Assembly: GCA_035276475.1 (NCBI GenBank)
Contig: DATELQ010000162.1
Location: 1-64,000, forward strand
Source: DATDFB01 sp035276475
GTDB taxonomy: Bacteria > Acidobacteriota > Thermoanaerobaculia > Gp7-AA8
Length of the DNA stretch: 64,000 nt
Reading direction: 5' to 3'
Shown: piece after piece, positions 33,234 through 41,796 of the stretch
Layout: each line of letters starts with the position of its first letter
Numbering within the stretch: position 1 is the first letter of the stretch
Program-made: the position numbers and the translations under genes
The notes under the pieces: generated by a model
Database searches by the model: none
What the model saw: only the letters and a program-made list of their open reading frames with translations
What the model was told of the DNA's origin: nothing

Positions 33234-33899
33234 ATGCGAACCGCTCTCATCACCGCGGCGGCGATTCTCGCCGCCGGCGCCGCGCGCGCCGACGTCTACG
33301 TCACCCACACGTTCAGCACCAGCGCGCCGCGCGGCTCCGTCCGCCGCATCGTCGTCGACGTCCCCGCCGGCGACGTGAAGCTGCGCAACGGCGCGAACGA
33401 CCGCATCAGCGTCACCGGCTCGGTGCGGCGCGACTACGACGGCGACCGTGAGAAGCAGCAGGCCGTCGTCGACGACATCAGCGTCGAGATCTACTCGAGC
33501 CCGACCGAGGCCGTGGTGCGGCGCAAGCTCGGCCCGAATGCGAAGAGCTGGAGCGCGCGCAACAACAGCGACTACAAAGTGACCATCGAGGTGCCGGCCG
33601 GACTCGACGTCGCCATCGAGACGAAGTACGGCGAGGTCGACATCGACGGCCACTTCGGCGCCGTCACCTGCGACCTGCGCGCCGGCGAGATCCACGCCGA
33701 GCTCCCGCGCGACGCCGTGCGCGACCTCACCGCGTCCGTGCGCGTCGGCGAGGTCCACGCCTCGACCGGCGACCGCCAAATCGACAACGAGGGCGTCTTC
33801 CCGCGCACCGCGAAGTGGACGAATCCCGACGGCGGGCGCGGCTCATCGGTGAACCTGCACACGACGGCGGGCGAGGTGCACGTCAATCTGAAGCCGTGA
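33234..33899 (+). CDS. Secreted DUF4097-type beta-helix-like protein
   Basis: 221 residues with a signal peptide (MRTALITAAAILAAGAARA). The body has the DUF4097 pattern of regular short strands: VRRIVVDVPAGDVKLRNG, VTIEVPAGLDVAIETKYGEVDIDG, LRAGEIHAEL, VRVGEVHAST, TTAGEVHVNL. This suggests a right-handed beta-solenoid or sandwich exposed outside the cytoplasm. A Shine-Dalgarno (GGAGGT) precedes ATG 33234. Biochemical role is unknown for the family. It converges on the nucleotidyltransferase gene with a 17-base overlap. Confidence 0.82.
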   Translation: MRTALITAAAILAAGAARADVYVTHTFSTSAPRGSVRRIVVDVPAGDVKLRNGANDRISVTGSVRRDYDGDREKQQAVVDDISVEIYSSPTEAVVRRKLGPNAKSWSARNNSDYKVTIEVPAGLDVAIETKYGEVDIDGHFGAVTCDLRAGEIHAELPRDAVRDLTASVRVGEVHASTGDRQIDNEGVFPRTAKWTNPDGGRGSSVNLHTTAGEVHVNLKP

Positions 33900-34935
33900 C
33901 GAGGCCCTCCGCCTCGTCACGCGTCTTCACTCGCCCCGCCAACTGCGCCTCGATCAGCGTCCGCTTCAACTCCCCCACCCTCGGGCCGGGCTCGATCTTC
34001 GCCAGACGCGCGATCTCGTCGCCGGTCAGGAGCGGCCGCACCGAAAAGTCGGGCATGGCCACTGCGGCGTCGTGGCCGAGGGCGCGGAGCATGGGAGGGA
34101 GCTGCGCGGCGAGGCGCTCGCCGGCGTCGTAGAGCGACAGCAGCGTGTGCTCGCTGGCGATGCGCTGCAGCGTCACGACGTCGTGCAGCAGCGCGTCGCT
34201 CCACTTCCAGCGCTCCGCGAACGCCGGCGGGTCGTCGACGAGGATCGCGAACGCGGCGGCGAGCGGCACGTCGTCAGCGTGGAAGCGCTGCGCGTCGAGC
34301 TCGCGGCCGAAGAGCGGGACGTCGAGCGCCGTCTCGTGCAGCAGCGCGACCGCCGTGCGGAACGCGTTCGCGGCGAAGATCACCGAGAGCTCGTAGCCGA
34401 CGCGCTCCGCGGCTACGCTTTCGATCGCTGCGGCGCGCGGGCGGATCGCGGCGAGCGTCTCGCCATCGATCGAAAAACCGAGGCGCACGGCCATGCGCAC
34501 GGCCTTGAGCATCCGCAGCGGGTCGTCGTCGAAGTTGGCGGCGTTCACCATGCGCACGATGCGCGCGGCCAAGTCGCGTTGCCCGCCGTTCGGGTCGAGC
34601 AAATCGCCCGAGGCGAGATTGACGGCCATCGCGTTCACCGTGAAGTCGCGGCGGCCGAGGTCCGCGTCGATCGTGTCGTCGAGGAGCGCGGCGAAGTCGT
34701 AGACGTGCTCGCCGTCGACGACGCGGTAGGCGCTGATGTGCTCCTCGCGCCCGAGGCGGATCACCTTGCGGCCGAGGGTCTGCGCGGCGGCGAGGGGATC
34801 GATGCAGGCGACGTCGACGTCCGCCGGGTGCGCGCCGAGGAGCAGGTCGCGCACGGCGCCGCCGACCACGAAGACGTTCGGCGGGAGCTTGCGCAACGCC
34901 GGGAAGAGCGCGAGCAGCTCGTCACGCAACGGCAT
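33883..34935 (-). CDS. tRNA nucleotidyltransferase / poly(A) polymerase family (class II CCA-type)
   Basis: 350 residues. VFVVGGAVRDLLLGAHPADVD, split here before its DVDVA metal site, is the nucleotidyltransferase G-loop plus DxD; RRDFTVNAMA and DDPLRMLKAVRMAVRLGF are the next family blocks. It is shorter than typical CCA-adding enzymes (~400+), lacking an HD domain. Both tRNAs in this window already encode CCA, so repair of damaged ends is the likely role if it is a CCA enzyme; A-adding or poly(A) activity cannot be excluded. It overlaps the FAH-family gene by 14 bases. Confidence 0.9.
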   Translation of the reverse strand: MPLRDELLALFPALRKLPPNVFVVGGAVRDLLLGAHPADVDVACIDPLAAAQTLGRKVIRLGREEHISAYRVVDGEHVYDFAALLDDTIDADLGRRDFTVNAMAVNLASGDLLDPNGGQRDLAARIVRMVNAANFDDDPLRMLKAVRMAVRLGFSIDGETLAAIRPRAAAIESVAAERVGYELSVIFAANAFRTAVALLHETALDVPLFGRELDAQRFHADDVPLAAAFAILVDDPPAFAERWKWSDALLHDVVTLQRIASEHTLLSLYDAGERLAAQLPPMLRALGHDAAVAMPDFSVRPLLTGDEIARLAKIEPGPRVGELKRTLIEAQLAGRVKTRDEAEGLVTASD

Positions 34936-35677
34936 TGCGCAGCACGCCGATCCCCTCGACCTCGACCTCCACGACGTCGCCGGCGGCGAGCGGCCCGACG
35001 CCCGCGGGCGTGCCGGTGAAGATGACGTCGCCCGGCAGCAGGGTCATGATCGACGTCACGAACTCGACCATGACGCCGCAGTCGAAGACCATCTGCGCCG
35101 TGTTGCCGTTCTGCTTCGTCGCGCCATTGACACGCGTCACGAGCGCGAGGTTGGACGGATCGAGCTCCGTCTCGATGCACGGCCCGAGGGGACAGAACGT
35201 GTCGAAGCCTTTGCCGCGCGTGAACTGGACGTCTTTCTTTTGGAGGTCGCGCGCGGTGACGTCGTTGCCGCAGGTGAAGCCGAAGACGACGTCGCGCCAC
35301 GCGTCGCGCGCGACGTTCCGCGCCTCCGTGCCGACGACGAGCACGAGCTCTCCCTCGAAGTCGACGCGCTGCGACTGCGGCGGGCGGACGATCGTGCCGT
35401 TCGGCGGCAGGAGCGCGCTGGGCGGCTTGAGAAAAATGATCGGCTCCGCCGGCGCCTCGTTGCCGAGCTCCTTGGCATGCTCGGCGTAGTTGCGCCCGAC
35501 GCAGACGATCTTGCTCGGGAGGACGGGTGGGAGGAGGGTGGCGGCGGCGATGAGGACTTCATCGTCTGTGCGCGAACCGAGGTTGAGCGCGTCGTGGCCG
35601 GAGTAGCGCACGAGGTGCTCCCCCTCGGCGACGCCGACGGCGGGGGAACCGTTGTGGACGTAGCGGTAGATTTTCAT
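34922..35677 (-). CDS. Fumarylacetoacetate hydrolase (FAH) family protein
   Basis: 251 residues. KIVCVGRNYAEHAKE, then FLKPPSALL, DFEGELVLVVG (metal-binding Glu/Glu), GNDVTARDLQ, FTRGKGFDTFCPLGP and IFTGTPAGVGPL are the full set of FAH-fold motifs. Family members hydrolyse C-C bonds of acylpyruvates, or isomerise or decarboxylate related compounds (YcgM/HpcE type); which reaction is unknown. It overlaps both neighbours by a few bases, as part of a three-gene minus-strand operon. Confidence 0.93.
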   Translation of the reverse strand: MKIYRYVHNGSPAVGVAEGEHLVRYSGHDALNLGSRTDDEVLIAAATLLPPVLPSKIVCVGRNYAEHAKELGNEAPAEPIIFLKPPSALLPPNGTIVRPPQSQRVDFEGELVLVVGTEARNVARDAWRDVVFGFTCGNDVTARDLQKKDVQFTRGKGFDTFCPLGPCIETELDPSNLALVTRVNGATKQNGNTAQMVFDCGVMVEFVTSIMTLLPGDVIFTGTPAGVGPLAAGDVVEVEVEGIGVLRNAVA

Positions 35678-37233
35678 ACGGCGGCCGGCTGGCCGCCGCG
35701 ATCATAGATCAACCAAAGCCCGCTGAACCCGCGCAGCAGCCGGAACCGCGACCTGTACAACTGGTGCAGGATCTTCGGATTCGAGTAGTACACCGCCTCG
35801 CGCAGGAGGTCGGAGAAGTACTCGTCGAGCTCCTTCGCGCAGTCGAGGCTCTGCTTCGCCTTCGCCAGGAGCTCGGTCTCTGGCGACGTGCCGGCGCCGA
35901 CGGCGGCGGCGAGCATCGTGGCCTCGTCGTCGACCTTGATGCGCAGCGCGGCCGCGCGCAGATAGAGCGTCCAGAGCTCGTCGTTGTCCTCATCCGCCTC
36001 GGCCGGCCGGCGGTCAAACAGCTTCTGGTACGCGGCGATCTCCCACGCCTCCAGGCGCAGGTCGCGCACGTTCGGGAACTCCACCACCTCCTCCGGCATC
36101 ACCGACGGATCGGCGATGTCGACCGCGGCGGCGATGCGCAGGAGGTGCTCGTGCAGCACGGCGTCGTTGCCGAAACGCGAGGTGATGTTCTCGACCTGCT
36201 GGGCGTGGTCGAAGAACGTCGGCGGCAGCTCCTCGACGTCCGCCTCCGTGGCCAGCCCGCGGTCGAGCTGCGAGAGGATGTTGGTCATGGAGTGCTTGAG
36301 CTGCGTGATCACGTCGTGCTTGACGTTCGAGTCGGCGCGCGAGGAGTCGAAGCGCTCCTTGAAGTCGCGGAAGCGGGCGATCTCCTCGATGAGCTCCGGG
36401 TTGGTGTCGCCGAAGTTGCGCTCGATGGCGTCGCCGTGCTCCATCAGCTTCTGCGAGTCCTCGACGATGCGCTGCTCGTCCTGGTGGTAGAGGCGGAGGT
36501 ATTTGTTCTTGGTGGCGACGTTGAGCTCGACGATGGCCAGGAGCACGTCGGGCTGGAAGTAGAGGTCGCCCAGAGCGTGCTTGAAGGCGCGGGCGTTCTT
36601 GAGGAGGCCGCGCTCCGTGAGCTCCTCGAGCTGGTCGGCGGACTGGATCTCGTCGCGCATGGCCCGGATCTGCTTGATCATGCGCACGACCTCCTCCCGC
36701 GGCGCGTCGGGGAGACGCAGGACGGCGACGAGGGCGATGACGCGCTCGCGGAACTCCAGCGAGTCGCGCGACCAGTACTCGCCGCGCTCCGTGTTCTCCT
36801 CGCCGATGCGGGTGAAGAGGAAGTCGACCTTGTCGCGGCGGTCGCCGTCGACGGCGCCGGCGTAGAGGTAGAACTTGATGAGGAAGTGGACGATGTTCTC
36901 GTCCTGGCGCTTGAGCTTCTCGAAGAAGCGCCGCAGGTGCGAGGCGCTGATGTCGTCGTCGGCGCGGAGGAGCTGCGTCGTCGTCCGCTCCACGGCGAGC
37001 TCTGAGAGCGCCAGCGCCGACGCCGCCTCGCCCGCCTGCGTGGCGTTGATCATCGGCATCACGCCCTTGATGCGCTCGTAGATCTTCTGGAAATCGACGG
37101 TGTACGGGAGCGCCTGCTTGAGGAATGTCTTGTAGACCGCGGAGGCAAACTGGTGGTGCGTCCAGATCGCTTTGAACCTGTCGGTAAGGCGAACGTAACG
37201 CCCGTGCAGCAAGCCGATTTCTGCGACCGACAT
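35674..37233 (-). CDS. Large alpha-helical hypothetical protein, 519 aa
   Basis: Starts at ATG 37231-37233 (MSVAEIGLLHGRYVRLTDRF). It is almost entirely charged and helical with no Gly-rich loops, signal peptide or membrane segment (e.g. SHLRRFFEKLKRQDENIVHF, cut at 20, around residues 100-120). Likely an all-alpha scaffold of TPR-like or coiled-coil helices. I recognise no family. Size and codon bias show it is a genuine gene. It heads the operon with the FAH-family and nucleotidyltransferase genes and diverges from hpt over 24 bases. Confidence 0.8.
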   Translation of the reverse strand: MSVAEIGLLHGRYVRLTDRFKAIWTHHQFASAVYKTFLKQALPYTVDFQKIYERIKGVMPMINATQAGEAASALALSELAVERTTTQLLRADDDISASHLRRFFEKLKRQDENIVHFLIKFYLYAGAVDGDRRDKVDFLFTRIGEENTERGEYWSRDSLEFRERVIALVAVLRLPDAPREEVVRMIKQIRAMRDEIQSADQLEELTERGLLKNARAFKHALGDLYFQPDVLLAIVELNVATKNKYLRLYHQDEQRIVEDSQKLMEHGDAIERNFGDTNPELIEEIARFRDFKERFDSSRADSNVKHDVITQLKHSMTNILSQLDRGLATEADVEELPPTFFDHAQQVENITSRFGNDAVLHEHLLRIAAAVDIADPSVMPEEVVEFPNVRDLRLEAWEIAAYQKLFDRRPAEADEDNDELWTLYLRAAALRIKVDDEATMLAAAVGAGTSPETELLAKAKQSLDCAKELDEYFSDLLREAVYYSNPKILHQLYRSRFRLLRGFSGLWLIYDRGGQPAAV

Positions 37234-37241
37234 GGCGAAGG

Positions 37242-37247
37242 TAAAAT
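37242..37247 (+). promoter_or_regulatory. Putative -10 box (TAAAAT) for hpt
   Basis: TAAAAT ends 10 bases before ATG 37258 in the 24-base spacer shared with the divergent helical-protein gene. No Shine-Dalgarno is present, so the hpt message is predicted to be leaderless or nearly so. Confidence 0.5.
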
Positions 37248-37257
37248 CTTCGCACAA

Positions 37258-37773
37258 ATGGCGCAAACGACGTTAATCAGCAAAGCACAAATCGAGGAAC
37301 GTGTAGCCGCGATGGGGCGGCAGATCACCGCCGACTTCGCCGGCACGGAGCTCATCGCCTGCTGCGTGCTCAAGGGGGCGGTGTTCTTCTGCAGCGACTT
37401 GGTACGGCACATCGGCCTCGACGTAGCCCTCGACTTCATCCAGGTCTCCTCGTACGGCGACCAGAAGACGTCGTCGGGCGTGGTGACGATCCTGAAGGAG
37501 CCGCAGCTCGACATGCACGGCAAGGCCGTGCTGATCGTCGAGGACATCATCGACAGCGGCCTCTCGATGCGCGAGGTCAACCGCTACATCGCCAGCCGCG
37601 GCGCGTCGACGGTGCGCACGGCCACGTTCCTCGACAAGCCGAAGGCGCGCAAGGTCGAGTTCGCCGCCGACTACGTCGGCTTCTCGATCGAGCCGTACTT
37701 CGTGATCGGGTACGGATTGGATTACGCCGAGAAGTACCGCAACATCCCCGAGATTCAAGTGCTCTCGGATTAG
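37258..37773 (+). CDS. hpt: Hypoxanthine phosphoribosyltransferase
   Basis: 171 residues. VLIVEDIIDSGLSM is the PRPP-binding loop, with CCVLKGAVFFCSDL (early PPi loop), SSYGDQKTSSG (flexible loop) and VGFSIEPYFVIGYGLDY typical of Hpt. It salvages hypoxanthine or guanine to IMP/GMP. ATG 37258 is chosen because the family starts here (MAQTTLISKAQIEERV). The next gene begins 2 bases after its stop. Confidence 0.95.
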   Translation: MAQTTLISKAQIEERVAAMGRQITADFAGTELIACCVLKGAVFFCSDLVRHIGLDVALDFIQVSSYGDQKTSSGVVTILKEPQLDMHGKAVLIVEDIIDSGLSMREVNRYIASRGASTVRTATFLDKPKARKVEFAADYVGFSIEPYFVIGYGLDYAEKYRNIPEIQVLSD

Positions 37774-37775
37774 GC

Positions 37776-38201
37776 GTGAGCATCACGTTCGAGTACTCGT
37801 TCAACGCTCCCCTCGACCTGCCGGAGCTGGTTGCCGCGGTGAACCGCGCGCTCGGATGCTCCCTCGCGCCGAGCGGCGACGACGACGCATTTCGCTGCGA
37901 GTTCTTCGGCATGTCGCTGCTGCTCGAGCGTCATCACTACGACAACGACCGCGATCTCAACTTCGCCGACTACGAATTCCAGCTCTCGAACAAGACCTGG
38001 GACGGCAGCGCTCTTCGGCAGATCCAGCTCGAAGTGCTCGTCCTGGCCGCCTTCGCGCTGCAGGAGACGCTGGGGATCGGCGACGGCATGCTGTCGTACG
38101 ACATGCAGCGCCTCCTGGCCCGCTACTCCGGGAAGATCAGCGACCCTGCCGGACACATCGCCGATCTGCAGCGCCGCCTCGACAAAACGGATTTAGACTA
38201 G
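37776..38201 (+). CDS. Hypothetical protein, 141 aa
   Basis: GTG 37776 (VSITFEYSFNAPLDLPELVA) lies 2 bases after the hpt stop, so it is in the same transcript. It is acidic and soluble, with the regular HHYDNDRDLNFADYEFQLS segment in the middle and a helical C-terminus. No family was recognised. The layout (beta-hairpin start, acidic middle) resembles small immunity or regulatory proteins, but that is only an impression. Confidence 0.7.
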   Translation: MSITFEYSFNAPLDLPELVAAVNRALGCSLAPSGDDDAFRCEFFGMSLLLERHHYDNDRDLNFADYEFQLSNKTWDGSALRQIQLEVLVLAAFALQETLGIGDGMLSYDMQRLLARYSGKISDPAGHIADLQRRLDKTDLD

Positions 38202-38208
38202 GCAGATC

Positions 38209-39597
38209 ATGAACAAGAAGGTCATCGCCTTTCTTGCGGTGACGATCGCGCTGTTCAGCGTCGCCGCCTCCCGCCGCCGCGCCACCCTCCCACCTGCCAC
38301 CGTCCCGCAACTCGATCCTGCCCGCTCGCTCGTCGTCTCCAACGTCCAGCTTCTCGACAACTACTTCCCGTTCACGCGCGTCCTCGATCACCTCGTCGCG
38401 GGGAGCGGCACGAGCGGCAGTCAGCTCATCCGGCAGATGTTCGACACGCAGAGTCCGCGGCCGGGCCTGGCGGACTCGCTGTCGGCGCACTGCGACGACT
38501 TCCTCGTCAGCGGCGCGGCCACGTTCAACGGTTTCCCGCGCCGTTGCCCGACGCCGGAGGCGACGATCGCCGCGACGGTGCCGGACCTACGAGGCTTCCG
38601 CCCCATCGCCCTCGTCAACCGCTTCGACATGGCTCCCGCCGACGGCGCGAACTGCGGGCAGTACCGGATGATCTTCGCAACGGTAGTGGCGCCGACGTCC
38701 GCGCGCTACAGCCGCATCAACCTGATCCTCGAGGCTGTACTGCCGAATCCGCATCCCGAGATGGGACTGCGCGCCTGCCGGCCGGTCGCGCAGTTCTGGG
38801 CCGACCTCTCCTCGGTCGACTCCTCGGTCGAGCGCAGGGTGCGCCTGGAGAAGTTTTTCTTCGACGGCATCGACGGCTTCGAGCCGGTCGTCCGGGCCAG
38901 CCACTACACGGCCGCGGCGGGCGGCGGCATCCGCTCGCGGCAGCTCGCCTCCGCGGAGACGCAGCGGTGGCGCGCCTACCAGTTCCACATCGACCAGCAG
39001 TGTCCCGCGTCCGGCCCCTGCTCGCTCCGCATGGTGCCGGACATCCTGGAGAACGTTCCCTTCGGCCCGATGTTCGACGCCACCAACGATACGGCCGTGG
39101 CGCGCGCGTTCCGCGACCACTTCGTCGACCAGATCCCGGCGCTGGCGACGGGCGACCTGAATCGTTTCCGGATGACGGTCGATCCGAAGTACCTCGTCGT
39201 CGAGAGCGATCCGGTCGACGACTATTTCGCATTCGACTACCTGACGCCGTTCCGGCGCTCGCAGACGAGCGACGCCGGCAAGGCCTTCCGCGCCCAGATC
39301 GAGGCCAAGCTGGCCGGCATCGGCAGCAAGCTGACGGCCGAGGACGTCGTCGCGCGCGCCCAGACGCAGACGTGCAACGGCTGCCACTTCGTGCCGCAGA
39401 ACGTCGGCGACGGCTTGATTTTCCCCGGCGCGCTCGACACGCATCAGGTCAGCCCCTTCGTCACCACGACGGGCAACGAGAGCGAGGCCTCGCGCTGGTC
39501 GCCCTCGCCGGCGCTGGAAAAAGTCTTCATCCCCAACCGCATGCGGCTACTGAAGGAGTTCCTGGAGATCGGCAAACCGCCGGAGCATTCGAACTGA
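38209..39597 (+). CDS. Exported protein with a single CxxCH heme-type motif, copy 1
   Basis: 462 residues. The N-terminus MNKKVIAFLAVTIALFSVAAS is a signal peptide or anchor followed by RRRATLPP. Near residue 385 is CNGCHF, a possible c-type heme site. Other conserved Cys (CDDF, RRCPTP, DGANCGQYR, GLRACR, QQCPASGPC) may form disulfides. One CxxCH without a clear distal Met makes heme attachment likely but unproven. TAGACT lies 9 bases before the ATG. It is duplicated immediately downstream. Confidence 0.78.
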   Translation: MNKKVIAFLAVTIALFSVAASRRRATLPPATVPQLDPARSLVVSNVQLLDNYFPFTRVLDHLVAGSGTSGSQLIRQMFDTQSPRPGLADSLSAHCDDFLVSGAATFNGFPRRCPTPEATIAATVPDLRGFRPIALVNRFDMAPADGANCGQYRMIFATVVAPTSARYSRINLILEAVLPNPHPEMGLRACRPVAQFWADLSSVDSSVERRVRLEKFFFDGIDGFEPVVRASHYTAAAGGGIRSRQLASAETQRWRAYQFHIDQQCPASGPCSLRMVPDILENVPFGPMFDATNDTAVARAFRDHFVDQIPALATGDLNRFRMTVDPKYLVVESDPVDDYFAFDYLTPFRRSQTSDAGKAFRAQIEAKLAGIGSKLTAEDVVARAQTQTCNGCHFVPQNVGDGLIFPGALDTHQVSPFVTTTGNESEASRWSPSPALEKVFIPNRMRLLKEFLEIGKPPEHSN

Positions 39598-39607
39598 GGA
39601 AGAGAAC

Positions 39608-40972
39608 ATGAACAAGAAGGTCATCGCTGCTCTGGCGGTGACGATCGCGTTGTTCAGCGTCGCCGCCGCACGCCGCCGCGCCACCCTGCCGCCCACCGTT
39701 CCCGCGCAACTCGACGCCAACCGCTCCTTCGCCGTCACCGACCTGGCCATCCTCGACGGCTTCAGCTTCAGGCAGACGATGAACTGGATCGTCGCGGGCA
39801 GCGGAACGACGCCGGAGAAGCTCGTCCGCCAGATGTTCGACACGCAGAATCCGAGCCCCGGCATGGCCGACTCGGCGTCGGCGCACTGCGACGACTTCCT
39901 CGTCAACGGCGCGGCCACGTTCAACGGGTTCCCGCGCCGCTGCCCGACACCGGAAGCGAAGAACGCGGGAGTGCAGCCGGACATGGACCACTTCATTCCG
40001 CTGGCGCTCATCAACCGCTTCGACATGGCGCCGGCCGACGGTTCGAACTGCGGCCAGTATCGGATCCTCTACTCGGCCTACCTGCTGCCGAGCGTCGTGC
40101 ATCTGAATCTCGAGGGCGTGCTGCCGAATGCGCATCCGGAGCAGGGGCTGGCCGGCTGCAAGGCGGTCGCGCAGTTTTGGGCGGACCTCACCGGTGTCGA
40201 CTCGGTCGTCGAGCGCCGCGTGCGCCTGCAGAAGTTTTTCTACGAAGGCATCGCCGGCTTCGAGCCGGTCGTCAAGGCCGCGCACTACACGGCCGCCGCG
40301 GGCGGCAGCATCCGCACGCGGCAGATCGCCCTCGCCCTCGCTTTACGCGGCTGGCGCAGCTATGAATTTCGCCTCGATCAGCAGTGCCCGGCGAGCGGGC
40401 TCTGCTCGCTGCGCTTCGTGCCCGACGTGCTCGAGAACTTCCCCTTCGGCCCGATGTTCGACGCCAACGTCGACACCTCCGCGGCGCGCGCGTTTCGGGA
40501 GAGCTTCCTCGAGCAGATCCCGCTGCTGGCGGTCAACGACCTCAATCGCTACCGGATGAACGTCGACCGCAAGTTCCTCATGGTCGAGAGCGATCCGGTC
40601 GACGACCTCTTCGCCTTCAAGTACTCCGAGCCGTTCCGCAAGTCCCAGAGCACGGACGCGGGGAAGGCCTTCCGCGCCCAGATCGCGGCGAAGCTCCAGA
40701 GCATCGGCAGCACGCTGACGCCCGAGGACATCGTGGCTCGCGCGGAGACGCAGACGTGCAACGGCTGCCACTTCGTGCCGCAGTCGGTCGGCGGCGGCCT
40801 GATCTTCCCCGGCGCGCAAGACGGCAGTCACATCGCATCCGTCCCGAGCTACAACGACGCGAACCCGCGCTGGGGCATCTCCGGCGCCATGGAGAAGGTC
40901 TTCATCCCGAACCGGATGCAGATCCTGCGCGACTTTCTGCAGACCGGAAAGGCGCCGGAGCACTCGAATTAA
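39608..40972 (+). CDS. Exported protein with a single CxxCH heme-type motif, copy 2
   Basis: 454 residues, colinear with the gene at 38209: same start (MNKKVIAALAVTIALFSVAAA, RRRATLPP), same Cys positions, same CNGCHFVPQ and same end (FIPNRMQIL, KAPEHSN). A GAGGAAGAG Shine-Dalgarno precedes ATG 39608, unlike copy 1. The middle regions diverge more than the ends, so it is an established duplication with separate evolution. The stop overlaps the convergent uppP stop. Confidence 0.78.
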   Translation: MNKKVIAALAVTIALFSVAAARRRATLPPTVPAQLDANRSFAVTDLAILDGFSFRQTMNWIVAGSGTTPEKLVRQMFDTQNPSPGMADSASAHCDDFLVNGAATFNGFPRRCPTPEAKNAGVQPDMDHFIPLALINRFDMAPADGSNCGQYRILYSAYLLPSVVHLNLEGVLPNAHPEQGLAGCKAVAQFWADLTGVDSVVERRVRLQKFFYEGIAGFEPVVKAAHYTAAAGGSIRTRQIALALALRGWRSYEFRLDQQCPASGLCSLRFVPDVLENFPFGPMFDANVDTSAARAFRESFLEQIPLLAVNDLNRYRMNVDRKFLMVESDPVDDLFAFKYSEPFRKSQSTDAGKAFRAQIAAKLQSIGSTLTPEDIVARAETQTCNGCHFVPQSVGGGLIFPGAQDGSHIASVPSYNDANPRWGISGAMEKVFIPNRMQILRDFLQTGKAPEHSN

Positions 40973-41796
40973 GCTTTCAGCCACCCCGTCGCCAGCAGCA
41001 CGATCATCACGGCGCCGAGCGCGAGCCGGTACCAGATGAAGACGCGTGTCGTGTGCGTCTTCAGGTACCGAAGCAGGAACCAGATCGACGCGTAGCCGGT
41101 GACGAAGGAGACGACGATGGCGACGGCGATCGGCGTCCAGCCGATCGCGCCGAGGTGGTGCCGCTCGTGGAAGAGCTCGAGGAAGCCGGCGCCGCCGACG
41201 GCGGGGATGCTGAGGAGGAACGAGTAGCGCGCGGCGGTGGGGCGGTCGATGCCGCGGAAGAGCGCGGTCATGATGGTCGAGCCGCTGCGCGACGAGCCGG
41301 GGATGAGCGCCAGGCACTGCCCGAGGCCGATCGCCACGGCGTCGCCGGTGTTCATCTCGTCGAAGACGCGCAGGCGCCGCGACTTCGCATAGCGCTCGGC
41401 GATCTCCATGAGAATCGCCACGACGATGACCATCGTGGTGATGACCCACAATCCGCGGAACGTCGACTCGATGTGCTTCTTCAGCACCAGGCCGAGGACG
41501 ACGATGGGGATCGTGCCGATGACGACGAGCCACGCCTCGCGCGAGTCGACGTCGGAGAGCGGCCGCCGGTTCACCAGCCCGCGGAAGAATCCGGCCACGA
41601 GGCGCACGATGTCACCGAAGAAGTAGATGACCGCCGCGATCCACGTGCCGAACTGGATGACCGCGGAGGCGGCGGCGCCGGGATCGCCCCAACCCAGCAG
41701 CACGGGAACGATCTCGAGATGCGCGGTCGAGGAGATGGGGATGAACTCGGTAAGGCCTTGCACGAGGCCGAGGACAATCGCTTCGACAATGCTCAT
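40969..41796 (-). CDS. uppP: Undecaprenyl-diphosphate phosphatase
   Basis: 275 residues from ATG 41794-41796. GLVQGLTEFIPISSTAHL is the first catalytic motif, and PGSSRSGSTI the second; about eight TM segments fit UppP/BacA. It dephosphorylates undecaprenyl diphosphate, recycling the lipid carrier for peptidoglycan and glycans, in keeping with the mre genes and glycosyltransferases here. The start overlaps the RNase J stop by 1 base (TAATG). Confidence 0.95.
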   Translation of the reverse strand: MSIVEAIVLGLVQGLTEFIPISSTAHLEIVPVLLGWGDPGAAASAVIQFGTWIAAVIYFFGDIVRLVAGFFRGLVNRRPLSDVDSREAWLVVIGTIPIVVLGLVLKKHIESTFRGLWVITTMVIVVAILMEIAERYAKSRRLRVFDEMNTGDAVAIGLGQCLALIPGSSRSGSTIMTALFRGIDRPTAARYSFLLSIPAVGGAGFLELFHERHHLGAIGWTPIAVAIVVSFVTGYASIWFLLRYLKTHTTRVFIWYRLALGAVMIVLLATGWLKA

